A DNA stretch of 64,000 nt from Geopsychrobacter electrodiphilus DSM 16401 (GTDB lineage: Bacteria > Desulfobacterota > Desulfuromonadia > Desulfuromonadales > Geopsychrobacteraceae), in NCBI RefSeq assembly GCF_000384395.1, contig NZ_ARWE01000001.1, positions 3,632,501 to 3,696,500 of the forward strand, read 5' to 3'. Shown piece after piece: positions 44,090 through 52,369 of this stretch; positions within the stretch are counted from its first letter, which is position 1; each line of letters starts with the position of its first letter. Below the pieces are notes generated by a model. It saw only the letters and a list, made by a program, of their open reading frames with translations. It was not told the origin of the DNA and made no database searches. Made by a program: the position numbers and the translations under genes.

Positions 44090-46696
44090 ATGTCCAATCA
44101 ACTTAAACGAAGACTGGGTCTGACCCTCTTCTTTCTCCTATTGTCGTTTTTATCGCTGGCTCCAACCTTCACCAGCCAACTCCCCGCCTGGTGGAAAAGT
44201 CCTCTTCCTCAAGAGAAAGTCCACCTCGGCCTCGACCTGCAGGGCGGCTCACAGCTGGTGCTGGCGGTCAAAACAGACGTCGCCGTTGCCGGCTACATGG
44301 ATCGCCTGGCGACTGAGCTGGAGGATGAACTCGTCACCGCCAACTCCCCCTTCAAAAGCATCACCCGGACGAGCGGCAACCAGCTGCAGCTGGTGCTGTA
44401 TGACCGGGACATCGCAACCGGTATCCACGACCGTGTGAAAAAATCTCACCCTGATCTCGACGTATCACAGCCCGCCGAACAGTCCGGGATGTTCCCGGTA
44501 CAGATCAGTATCCCCGCCAAAACCGGGCAGAAGCTGAAAGACCGCACGGTTCTGCAGGCATTGGAGACGATCCGTAACCGCATCGACCAATTCGGGGTCT
44601 CAGAACCGCTGGTTCAACGCGAAGGGGCGGATCACATCGTCGTCCAGCTGCCCGGCATCAAGGACCCGCAGCGCGCCATCGACCTGATCGGCAAGACCGC
44701 GCTGCTCGAATTCAAGCTGCTGGCCAAGGGCGTCGATCCGGCAACCCCGGCTGCGTCCCTGCCCGCCGACGTGCAAATTCTGATGGAGAAGCGGGTCGAC
44801 TCCCAGGGCGTCGAAGTGGGCCAGATCCCCCTGGCTGTGCAAAAACGCGCCGTCATTACCGGCGATCTGCTCAAGGATGCGCAGGTGAGGATGGACCCCC
44901 GGACCAACAGCCCCTACGTCTCCATCACCTTCGACACAGTGGGCGCCAGAATTTTCGACCAGGTCACCGCGGCCAACGTCGGCAAGCGCTTTGCCATCGT
45001 ACTGGACAACACCATCTATTCGGCGCCGGTGATTCAGGAGCGGATCTCGGGCGGCAGCGCCCAGATCAGCGGAGCCTTCAGCGCCAAGGAGGCGGCCGAC
45101 CTGGCGATCGTGCTGCGCGCCGGGTCGCTGCCTGCCCCGGTCGAGATCATCCAGAACGTGACCGTCGGCCCTTCTCTCGGTCTGGATTCCATTCATAAGG
45201 GGCTGATGGCCGGCGCCGTCGGCGTGCTGGTGGTCATGCTCTTCATGGCCATCTACTACCGCTTCGCCGGGCTGGTGGCCAATGTCGGTCTGATACTAAA
45301 CATCCTGTTGCTCATGGGCGTCCTGGCCGCCCTCGGTGCCACCCTGACCCTGCCGGGAATTGCCGCCATCGTGCTGCTGGTCGGCATGTCGGTCGATGCC
45401 AACGTGCTGATCTTCGAACGCATCAAGGAAGAGTTGGGTCTGGGGCGAACGCCAGGGGCCAGTCTGTCCGCCGGGTACGACAAGGCCTTTCTGACCATCA
45501 TGGATTCCCATGTGACGACCCTGATCACTGCGGCAGTGCTGTTCCAGTTCGGCACCGGCCCGGTCAAGGGGTTCGCGGTCTCCCTGAGCTTGGGGATCCT
45601 CATCAACCTCTTCACCTCCCTGGTGACGACCCGGATCATTTTTGATCTGGTACATAACCGCTTTCGCCTGAAAAGCAGCAGCTTCGGCGGCACCGGCTTT
45701 GCCCTGCTGAAAAATCTGCACATCAACTTCATCGGTAAACGCGCCCTCGCCTTTCTGCTCTCGGCAATCATCGTCCTCACCGGCCTGGTCGGGGTGGTCC
45801 AGATCTCCCGCGGCGCCGCCAACCTCGGCACCGACTTTACCGGCGGCACCGCCGTGCAGCTCAAATTCAACAAACCCCCATCCCTCAACGCCGCCCGCGA
45901 TATTCTCGCCCGCCACGGGCTGAAGGAGGCGACCCTGCAGGAGATCCACGAGGGGAACAAGCTGCAGATCAAGGTCGGCAAAAGCTACCAGCACGAGGGA
46001 AGTGTCGCCGATGCGATCAAAAACTCCTTCACCAAGGAGATGCCGGATAATGGTTTCGTCGTGGAATCCTCCAGCGAGATCGGCCCTTCTATCGGCCACA
46101 AGCTCAAACAGGATACCCTGGTGGCGGTGGCGATTTCGCTCTTCGCCATTCTCTGCTATGTCGGCTGGCGCTTCGACCTCAAATTTGCCGTCGGCGCCCT
46201 GGCCGCCACCCTGCATGACGTGCTGGCGCTGTTCGCGGTGTTCTATGTCATGGACAAGGAGATCAACCTGCTGTTTATTACCGCCGTGCTGACCATCGCC
46301 GGCTACTCCCTGACCGATACGGTCGTGGTCTTTGACCGCACCCGCGAGAACCTGCGCAAGGGAACCTCGGAACCGCTGGAGACCATCTTCAACCGCAGCC
46401 TCAACGAGGTCTTCTCGCGGACCATCGTCACCTCGCTGACAACCTTTCTCGCCGCGGCTTCTCTCTACTTCTTCGGCGGCGAGGTGATTCATGACTTCGC
46501 CTTCGCGCTGGTCGTCGGGGTGGTCATCGCCACCTACTCTTCCATCTTCGTCGCCAGCCCGGTGGTCATCGAATGGTGCCTGCGAACGAACAGAAAAAAA
46601 CCTGACACTCCGGACACAAAAGCGCAACTGCCCGCAGTCGACGCGCCTAAAACCGGTCCGGGTGCTTCTCTCCCCAAGGAGATCAAGGCACGCTGA
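44090..46696 (+). CDS. secDF: Fused SecDF protein-export membrane protein
   Basis: This 868-residue protein fuses SecD and SecF, which use the proton gradient to pull proteins out of SecYEG. The SecD half has GLDLQGGSQLVLAV and the P1 domain, then six helices. The SecF half starts around residue 545 and has LGTDFTGGTAVQL and six more helices with TDTVVVFDRTREN. Separate secD and secF next to yajC are the common proteobacterial form, and yajC is not adjacent here. ATG 44090 follows AAGGA; an in-frame ATG at 44039 lacks one. A strong terminator follows. Confidence 0.93.
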   Translation: MSNQLKRRLGLTLFFLLLSFLSLAPTFTSQLPAWWKSPLPQEKVHLGLDLQGGSQLVLAVKTDVAVAGYMDRLATELEDELVTANSPFKSITRTSGNQLQLVLYDRDIATGIHDRVKKSHPDLDVSQPAEQSGMFPVQISIPAKTGQKLKDRTVLQALETIRNRIDQFGVSEPLVQREGADHIVVQLPGIKDPQRAIDLIGKTALLEFKLLAKGVDPATPAASLPADVQILMEKRVDSQGVEVGQIPLAVQKRAVITGDLLKDAQVRMDPRTNSPYVSITFDTVGARIFDQVTAANVGKRFAIVLDNTIYSAPVIQERISGGSAQISGAFSAKEAADLAIVLRAGSLPAPVEIIQNVTVGPSLGLDSIHKGLMAGAVGVLVVMLFMAIYYRFAGLVANVGLILNILLLMGVLAALGATLTLPGIAAIVLLVGMSVDANVLIFERIKEELGLGRTPGASLSAGYDKAFLTIMDSHVTTLITAAVLFQFGTGPVKGFAVSLSLGILINLFTSLVTTRIIFDLVHNRFRLKSSSFGGTGFALLKNLHINFIGKRALAFLLSAIIVLTGLVGVVQISRGAANLGTDFTGGTAVQLKFNKPPSLNAARDILARHGLKEATLQEIHEGNKLQIKVGKSYQHEGSVADAIKNSFTKEMPDNGFVVESSSEIGPSIGHKLKQDTLVAVAISLFAILCYVGWRFDLKFAVGALAATLHDVLALFAVFYVMDKEINLLFITAVLTIAGYSLTDTVVVFDRTRENLRKGTSEPLETIFNRSLNEVFSRTIVTSLTTFLAAASLYFFGGEVIHDFAFALVVGVVIATYSSIFVASPVVIEWCLRTNRKKPDTPDTKAQLPAVDAPKTGPGASLPKEIKAR

Positions 46697-46707
46697 GGCG
46701 AGCTAAA

Positions 46708-46741
46708 AAGCCCCTGCTTCGGAGCAACGAAGCAGGGGCTT
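46708..46741 (+). terminator. Strong hairpin terminator after secDF
   Basis: AAGCCCCTGCTTCG (46708-46721) and CGAAGCAGGGGCTT (46728-46741) form a perfect 14-bp stem with a 6-base loop, twelve bases past the secDF stop. Five A precede it and a short T-run ends it, so it may act in both directions. Beyond it, 46742-46990 shows no gene. Confidence 0.8.
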
Positions 46742-46990
46742 CTGTCGCCAAAGTACGCACCGCTTTGGCAAGAGCGGCGATGCTCTCAGGGCGAGCTGAC
46801 CTGTGCTGCCGAGCTGCGAGGTCGGGTTGTTGACACTCACCCAAAAGAGTCGAACATCGCCCACGCAGGGAGCTCTCTAATCAAGACAAATCCACAATAC
46901 CTGCCCATTATCTAAGCAAAGATGCACAGATAATGATCGACTATCTCTTCGTTTCTCTCTCTATTCCCCGGATTAAGGCCTTTTAGCCGC

Positions 46991-47006
46991 TGGCATGACA
47001 TATGCG
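46991..47006 (+). promoter_or_regulatory. Sigma-54 (RpoN) promoter
   Basis: TGGCATGACATATGCG matches the -24/-12 consensus TGGCACG-N4-TTGC with both invariant dinucleotides (GG and GC) at exact spacing and two substitutions. It ends 27 bases before the kinase start, leaving a short leader that contains GGAAAGGAG. No clear NifA-type TGT-N10-ACA element was found in the 250 bases upstream, so a different enhancer-binding protein is likely. Confidence 0.72.
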
Positions 47007-47033
47007 AAACACTGTCGGTGGAAAGGAGCGCTC

Positions 47034-48611
47034 ATGTCTGAAATGAATCCCCAAGAAGAACGCCTGCTGCACGCCCTCATCAAAATCGGCCGCGAGTTTA
47101 TCTCCACCGTCGATCTCGATGAACTCCTCACCCGGATTCTTACTGCCTCGCGTGAAGTGTTCGGGTTTGAGAATGCCATCATCCGCCTGCTGGATACCGA
47201 GCGCGGACTGCTGGTGACGGCCGCTTCTTATGGCTATGAACCCGCTGCGGCCGATTATGAAATATCTTTGGGTGAAGGGATCATGGGGGTTGTGGCCCAG
47301 ACCGCGGCACCCTTACTCGTGGGTGATCTGGCAACCGCCGCTTATGTGCAGGGGATCAGTGACGCACGTTCGGAATTGGCAGTCCCCCTGCTCGTCAATG
47401 ATCGTCTCATCGGCGTCTTTAACGTCGAAAGTCCTGTGGCCGATGCGTTTACAACCAGCGACATTGAACCACTCATGACCCTGGCCGGGCTGGCGGCCGT
47501 CGCCATCGAAAATGCCCGACTCTACGCGGAATTGCGTCAGGCCGATGAAGAGAATCGCAGCCTGAATCAACTGAATCAGCGCATTCTCGAAAGTTCCGGG
47601 TTAGGGATCTACACCCTCGATCGAGAGTTGCGGGTCAGCTCCTGGAACCGGCAGATGGAGCAGAGCAGCGGGGTGAAAAGCACCGAAATTCTCGGCCAGT
47701 CGCTGCTGGAGAAATTCCCTGCCCTGCATGACGAGGGTTTTGATCAGGCGTTGCTGCATGTTTTACGCATGGGAACTTCGGAAAGTTTGCGCCTGGCGCA
47801 TCGCAATCTCAAGGGGGAGCTGCGTTTTCAAAAAAGGCGTCTTTCGCCGCTGTATGAAGCCGATGAAACCTCAGGCGTGCTGGTGATAGTCGAGGACATC
47901 ACCGAATTTCGGCGGCTGCTCGAGCAGACGATTCAGTCGGAGAAGCTGGTCGATATCGGCCGTCTGACTGCCGGGATAGCCCATGAGGTCAACAACCCGC
48001 TGGCGGTCATCTCCTATGCGGTGCAGCTGCTGCAGCGCGAGACAGTCATCGGCCCGGAATCAGCCGAACTGCTCGCGCGCATTGCGGGAGAAACGGAGCG
48101 CTTAAAGGTGCTGACCGGTGGGCTGACGAGTTTCACCCGCCAGGCGGATACGCGACTGGGACCGGTCGATCTCAACCAGGTCATCAAAGATGTGCTGTTG
48201 CTGGTGCACTATGAATTGTTGAACAAGCAGATCGAAGTCACCAGGTCACTCCCCCCGTTGCCGGTGCTTCAGGCCGACGCCAACAAATTGAAACAGGTGT
48301 TTTTCAATCTGCTGATCAATGCCGCCCAGGTCCTGCCCCGCGGGGGACGGATTCAGGTCGCATCCGGGATTGACGCCGGCGGACGGGTCTTTGCCACTAT
48401 TGGCGATAACGGCCCGGGAGTGGCCGCAGTGATCCGTGAACAGATTTTCGAGCCATTTTTCACGACCAAGGTGGCAGGCGAAGGGACCGGGCTCGGACTT
48501 TACCTCTGCCGCAATATTTTGATCGAGCATCACGGCAGTCTCATCCTGGAAGAGAGCCCCGAGGGGGGAGCGCTTTTCCGCTTGTGTCTCCCGCTTGATC
48601 CCCCTGAATAA
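47034..48611 (+). CDS. GAF-PAS sensor histidine kinase (GnfK-like)
   Basis: This 525-residue soluble kinase has a GAF domain (about 25-170), a PAS domain (about 185-300), a dimerisation/phosphoacceptor helix with GIAHEVNNPL (the phospho-His), and a catalytic ATPase domain with NLLINAAQV (N box), IGDNGPG (G1) and GEGTGLGLYL (G2). It has no transmembrane segment, so the signal is cytoplasmic. It is followed by an ANTAR response regulator and draT-draG. The order and the sigma-54 promoter match the GnfK/GnfR pair that controls nitrogen fixation in Geobacter. AAGGAG precedes ATG 47034. Confidence 0.85.
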   Translation: MSEMNPQEERLLHALIKIGREFISTVDLDELLTRILTASREVFGFENAIIRLLDTERGLLVTAASYGYEPAAADYEISLGEGIMGVVAQTAAPLLVGDLATAAYVQGISDARSELAVPLLVNDRLIGVFNVESPVADAFTTSDIEPLMTLAGLAAVAIENARLYAELRQADEENRSLNQLNQRILESSGLGIYTLDRELRVSSWNRQMEQSSGVKSTEILGQSLLEKFPALHDEGFDQALLHVLRMGTSESLRLAHRNLKGELRFQKRRLSPLYEADETSGVLVIVEDITEFRRLLEQTIQSEKLVDIGRLTAGIAHEVNNPLAVISYAVQLLQRETVIGPESAELLARIAGETERLKVLTGGLTSFTRQADTRLGPVDLNQVIKDVLLLVHYELLNKQIEVTRSLPPLPVLQADANKLKQVFFNLLINAAQVLPRGGRIQVASGIDAGGRVFATIGDNGPGVAAVIREQIFEPFFTTKVAGEGTGLGLYLCRNILIEHHGSLILEESPEGGALFRLCLPLDPPE

Positions 48612-48641
48612 CATGATCCCTCACGACCCTCTGGAGGTCCT

Positions 48642-49205
48642 ATGAAAATTGCACTTATTGCCGATGATGAGCCTTTGATACGACGTCAGGTCGCCGAATG
48701 TCTGTCCGCCTACGGTTTCGATCGCGTTGTCGAAGCCGAAAACGGTGCGCAGGCCGCTACCACGGCAGCCATTGAAAAACCTTTATTGATCGTACTGGAT
48801 GTCAACATGCCGGTGATGGACGGGATGACGGCGGCAGAAAAAATCCGGCAGACTATTTCGGCGCCGATTATTTTACTGACCGGGAACACCGACGCAGAGA
48901 CCATTGCCCGCGCGCGCGATGTCGGCGTCAGCAATTATCTGCTGAAACCCTTTCATGCCGAACAGATGAAGGCGGCAGTAGAGCTGGCCATTCATCGCTT
49001 TATCGAGATCAGTAATCTGCAGGATGAGAATACCAGGCTGAAAGAGGCTCTCGAAACCCGCAAGCTGGTCGACAAGGCCAAGGGTTTGCTGATCGGCAAA
49101 GGCATGAGTGAGCCAGACGCTTATCGCAAGATGCAGAAGATCGCCATGGATAAACGCAAATCGCTGAAAGAGGTCGCCGAAGCAATTTTACTGATGGAGA
49201 GCTGA
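48642..49205 (+). CDS. Response regulator with ANTAR RNA-binding domain (GnfR-like)
   Basis: This 187-residue protein has a receiver domain with acidic pocket D8-D9, phosphoacceptor Asp53 (VLDVNMP) and Lys102 (LLKPF), then a coiled linker and an ANTAR domain (about 125-185: LVDKAKGLLIGKGMSEPDAY, AMDKRKSL). ANTAR domains bind paired hexaloop hairpins in mRNA leaders and prevent termination. In Geobacter the GnfR protein of this design activates nif genes by antitermination. TGGAGG precedes the ATG and draT starts 4 bases after the stop. Confidence 0.92.
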   Translation: MKIALIADDEPLIRRQVAECLSAYGFDRVVEAENGAQAATTAAIEKPLLIVLDVNMPVMDGMTAAEKIRQTISAPIILLTGNTDAETIARARDVGVSNYLLKPFHAEQMKAAVELAIHRFIEISNLQDENTRLKEALETRKLVDKAKGLLIGKGMSEPDAYRKMQKIAMDKRKSLKEVAEAILLMES

Positions 49206-49209
49206 GCCG

Positions 49210-50004
49210 ATGACGGCGAGCTCGTTCAACCGGTGCAACCTGCCGCCCTGGGCGATCGCCTCGCGCCACTTTAACGCCAAACCGCAACGCCTTGAGATTT
49301 CAGGCGTGCGCCAGACCAACCGCTTTCTGTTTGAGCGACTCGATCAGCTGGATTCTCCAGAAGACCGCGGAATGCAGTTTCATGACTATATGGACGTCAA
49401 ATTCCAGCTGCATCAGTGGCAGAGAGAGATTTCGCTGAGCAGTCGCAAGAGTTTAAAAAACAGTTATCTGCGCTTTTTACGCGGCTGGCTGTTCGACAGC
49501 AACGCGCAGGAGGGGGCGGTGCTCAAGGGCTGGGTTGAATCGCGTTTCGGCCTTGCGCCGACCTTCCATCGCCAGCCGATTGCCGACCCTGAAGGTGAGG
49601 CCTACCAGCGCTTTGCCTTCGACCGCATGAAGGGGGCCGCACGCACCAACGCGATCTTTCCGCAGCTCGATCTGCTCTTTGAATTTGTCCAGGACGAATT
49701 ACGCCGGCGTTATCCTGACCAGACCCACCTCGCCCTGTATCGCGGCATCTACGATTTTTCCGAACACCAGGTGCTGGAGCAGCGCGAACGCAATAAGTAC
49801 CTGGTACGCCTGAATAACCTCAACTCCTTTACCGCCAACTTTGAACAGGCCTGGGAGTTCGGCAGCCGGGTTTTAAAAACTGAAGTCCCGCTGGTCAAGG
49901 TCTTGTTCGGTACAGGGCTGCTCCCCAAGGCTCTGCTCAAGGGGGAAGGTGAACTTCTGGTGATCGGTGGCGAATATGAAGTCGAGGTTTTAACCGGTGG
50001 CTAA
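49210..50004 (+). CDS. draT: Dinitrogenase reductase ADP-ribosyltransferase DraT
   Basis: This 264-residue enzyme transfers ADP-ribose from NAD+ to an Arg of dinitrogenase reductase (NifH), switching nitrogenase off when ammonium or darkness/energy limitation is sensed. The assignment rests on conserved segments (CNLPPWAIASRHFN near the N-terminus, HDYMDVKFQLHQW, LALYRGIYDFSEHQ, LNNLNSFTANFEQAWEFGS), the family length and the adjacent draG. GGAGAG precedes the ATG. The stop overlaps the draG start by 8 bases. Confidence 0.92.
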   Translation: MTASSFNRCNLPPWAIASRHFNAKPQRLEISGVRQTNRFLFERLDQLDSPEDRGMQFHDYMDVKFQLHQWQREISLSSRKSLKNSYLRFLRGWLFDSNAQEGAVLKGWVESRFGLAPTFHRQPIADPEGEAYQRFAFDRMKGAARTNAIFPQLDLLFEFVQDELRRRYPDQTHLALYRGIYDFSEHQVLEQRERNKYLVRLNNLNSFTANFEQAWEFGSRVLKTEVPLVKVLFGTGLLPKALLKGEGELLVIGGEYEVEVLTGG

Positions 50005-50929
50005 GAAACTGCTTGATCGTGCCCGGGCCAGCTTTCTGGGCGTCGCACTGGGCGATGCCCTGGGCGCGACCACCGAGTTCATGACCCCCGCCGAGATTCA
50101 GGCGCAGTACAGGGTGCACAGCAAGATCCGTGGCGGTGGCTGGCTGGGAGTGAAACCAGGGCAGGTGACTGATGACACCGAAATGTCACTGGCCATCGCC
50201 CGAGCGGTCGATTTGGCTGGCGAGTGGAATTTAAGAGGGATTGCGGAGAATTTTCTGGCCTGGATGCGCGCCAAACCCATCGATATGGGTTCGACTGTAC
50301 GCAAAGGCATCGTTAATTTCCGCCGCACCGACAAACTGTCTGTGCCTCCCGGCGACTGGGACGCCGGCAACGGCGCGTTGATGCGCATGGCACCGATAGT
50401 GATATTCAGCCTGGGCGATGAGCAACTCTTCCAGCGCGCAACCCTCGAACAGGCCCACCTGACGCACAACCATCCGCTGTCGGATGTGGCCTGTCTCTGT
50501 GTTGGCGCCATGGTTCAGGCCGCCCTGCTGGGAGCCGATCGTTTTGAGCTGCACGCCATGGCGCGGGGGTTGGTCGCGGGTTATTCCACCTTTCAGTTTT
50601 CCGACTACCGTGGTCTGGCCTCAGGCTATGTGGTCGACACCGTCCAGACCGTGTTTCACTACTTTTTCAGCACCGGCAGTTTTGAAGAATGTCTGGTCGG
50701 AGTTGTCAACCAGGGTGGGGATGCCGACACCACCGGGGCCATCGCCGGGATGCTGGCCGGTGCCTTTTACGGTCTTGATGCCCTGCCGTCCCGCTGGTTG
50801 CGAAAACTCGACCGGAACATTCTCAACGAGATCGAAGCATTGACCCCGCGGCTCCTTGGTCTTTCACCCTGGAGTCGGCACGACAGAAAGGAACAGCAAC
50901 ATGGATACGAGAAAAATCAGCATAAATGA
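49997..50929 (+). CDS. draG: ADP-ribosyl-dinitrogenase reductase hydrolase DraG
   Basis: This 310-residue protein removes ADP-ribose from dinitrogenase reductase and restores nitrogenase activity. It has the binuclear-metal motifs of the ADP-ribosylglycohydrolase family: GVALGDALGATTEF, VTDDTEMSLAIA and GGDADTTGAIAGML. The start is GTG 49997, inside the end of draT. The stop overlaps the following small gene by 29 bases. Regulation of DraG normally involves PII and AmtB proteins, which are not in this window. Confidence 0.95.
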   Translation: MAKKLLDRARASFLGVALGDALGATTEFMTPAEIQAQYRVHSKIRGGGWLGVKPGQVTDDTEMSLAIARAVDLAGEWNLRGIAENFLAWMRAKPIDMGSTVRKGIVNFRRTDKLSVPPGDWDAGNGALMRMAPIVIFSLGDEQLFQRATLEQAHLTHNHPLSDVACLCVGAMVQAALLGADRFELHAMARGLVAGYSTFQFSDYRGLASGYVVDTVQTVFHYFFSTGSFEECLVGVVNQGGDADTTGAIAGMLAGAFYGLDALPSRWLRKLDRNILNEIEALTPRLLGLSPWSRHDRKEQQHGYEKNQHK

Positions 50930-51128
50930 AGCTGCTGCCCGCTTACAGAGCACCCCCCTCAACGTGCTGATGCATATCAAACGCAATCTGCTCTCTGGTG
51001 AAGAGGTCGACGGCAACTGGTTTGTCGACGCCGCAGCGCTGGAAGATTTTATTGCGAGTCGCGAGGGCGCACCCAAAGAGAACGTCTGTCAGAGCCGCTG
51101 TGCACACAAGTGCCCGAGCTGTGGCTAG
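50901..51128 (+). CDS. Small excisionase-like HTH protein with Cys-rich tail
   Basis: This 75-residue protein begins with a winged-helix/excisionase-like stretch (ISINEAAARLQSTPLNVLMH, then WFVDAAALEDFIA) and ends in CQSRCAHKCPSCG, four to five cysteines that could bind zinc or an iron-sulfur cluster. It may be a DNA- or RNA-binding regulator or a small metal-binding accessory. AAAGGA precedes the ATG within the draG end. Its position after draTG suggests a nitrogen-related role, but no known function fits. Confidence 0.7.
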   Translation: MDTRKISINEAAARLQSTPLNVLMHIKRNLLSGEEVDGNWFVDAAALEDFIASREGAPKENVCQSRCAHKCPSCG

Positions 51129-51140
51129 GGGAGAGATGCG

Positions 51141-51425
51141 ATGGGAATTGAAATCAAACCCTCCGACCTCTACTACCGCTATCCGCGCAAAAAAGAAGAC
51201 CGCGACCTGCCGAAGTTTTGCGGTAAACCTGATCCGCGTCCCTTTGACCGCTACGATCTCTACGAAGTGATCCCGATGTTCGAGGCGGTGATGGATAGTC
51301 TCGCCAGTCAGGATCAGGATCTGTTGCAGCGCATCGAGGAAAACCTCGACAAGATACCGGCCTTCATCGATACGCGCGAAATGATTTTCGACGCGCTGCT
51401 GGATGGGGTGAAGGATTTTGTCTGA
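51141..51425 (+). CDS. Conserved small protein of unknown function, nif-associated by location
   Basis: This 94-residue, highly charged soluble protein has no signal peptide or membrane segment. It contains a single Cys, aromatic-rich DLYYRYPRKKEDRDLPKFC, and helical acidic segments towards the C-terminus (MDSLASQDQDLLQRIEENLD). I do not recognise a family. GGGGAG precedes the ATG. It is cotranscribed with draT-draG and precedes an FKBP isomerase. Confidence 0.7.
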   Translation: MGIEIKPSDLYYRYPRKKEDRDLPKFCGKPDPRPFDRYDLYEVIPMFEAVMDSLASQDQDLLQRIEENLDKIPAFIDTREMIFDALLDGVKDFV

Positions 51426-51442
51426 ACTTTGGAAAGGACCTT

Positions 51443-51898
51443 ATGCAAATTGCCAAACCCGGTGATCGAGTATCCATCCACTATATCGGCACCCTGGATA
51501 ACGGCTATGTTTTCGACAGTGCCGAGAGCGACAACCCCTTGAGTTTTACCCTGGGCGAAGGGGAAGTTTTCCCCGCGCTGGAGCAAGCGGTGGTCGGCAT
51601 GCCGGTTGGCAGCGCGATGAATATCGAAATCAAAGCGGCCGAGGCCTATGGCCCACGCCGCGCTGAAAACCTGTTGCGTGTCGCGCGCAGCCAGTTTCCG
51701 GCGACCCGCGAAATACGTGTAGGGGAGAAGATTTCACTGGCCTTTGCCGATGGCGAAGAACGTGTGATGCGGATCGTCGAACAGGATGAAGATCAGGTGA
51801 CACTCGACGCCAATCATCCCCTCGCCGGGCTGGATCTGACCTTTGCCCTGCAACTGGAGGCGATTTTGCCCGGGGAGAAGCCAAAAGATGCTGATTGA
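51443..51898 (+). CDS. SlyD-like FKBP peptidyl-prolyl cis-trans isomerase
   Basis: This 151-residue protein has the FKBP fold with inserted-flap layout of SlyD: VSIHYIGTLDNGYVFDSA, LGEGEVFPALEQAVVGM, and DANHPLAGLDLTFALQL. It lacks the His/Cys-rich metal-binding tail of E. coli SlyD. It would aid folding or metallocentre maturation; similar FKBPs occur in nif regions. GGAAAGGA precedes the ATG. Its stop overlaps the GNAT gene. Confidence 0.9.
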   Translation: MQIAKPGDRVSIHYIGTLDNGYVFDSAESDNPLSFTLGEGEVFPALEQAVVGMPVGSAMNIEIKAAEAYGPRRAENLLRVARSQFPATREIRVGEKISLAFADGEERVMRIVEQDEDQVTLDANHPLAGLDLTFALQLEAILPGEKPKDAD

Positions 51899-52334
51899 TG
51901 CTGCCCGCACAGCCGACATCCCCGCCCTCTGTACACTGCTTGCAAGCCTGTTCAGCCAGGAAGCCGAATTCAGCCCCGACAGCCGTGCCCAGCAGGCCGG
52001 CCTGAAGCTGATCATCGAGAATCCCGAGATCGGCACCATTCTGGTCGCGCGCCACGGCGGTCAGCTAGTCGGCATGCTCAATCTGCTCTTCACCGTTTCA
52101 ACGGCGCTGGGAGGACGGGTCGCACTGCTGGAAGATATGGTTATCGCTGCGGCGCACCGCGGGACCGGAATCGGTACCCTGCTGATGGGTAAGGCGCTGG
52201 ACTTCGCCAGACAGAACAGCTGCCAGCGGATCACCCTGTTGACCGATGCAGACAACGCAAGCGCTCAGCGTTTCTACCAGCGTCAGGGCTTCAATCTCTC
52301 ACCGATGATCGCGTTTCGGCGGCACCTCGCCTGA
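51888..52334 (+). CDS. GNAT-family N-acetyltransferase
   Basis: This 148-residue protein has the GNAT acetyl-CoA loop HRGTGIGTLLM (the Q/R-x-x-G-x-G/A form) and a C-terminal ASAQRFYQRQGF typical of the family. Substrates of such single-domain acetyltransferases are not predictable. ATG 51888 lies inside the end of the FKBP gene. It is the last gene of the sigma-54-driven group; the next gene is on the opposite strand, converging after 35 bases. Confidence 0.88.
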   Translation: MLIDAARTADIPALCTLLASLFSQEAEFSPDSRAQQAGLKLIIENPEIGTILVARHGGQLVGMLNLLFTVSTALGGRVALLEDMVIAAAHRGTGIGTLLMGKALDFARQNSCQRITLLTDADNASAQRFYQRQGFNLSPMIAFRRHLA

Positions 52335-52369
52335 AGATCAACGGTTGAGGGGATCAGGGTTTGGGCGGA

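Noticed and set aside
45296-46627. Long minus-strand open frame opposite secDF
   Set aside because: Low-complexity antisense translation with no motifs, fully covered by secDF.
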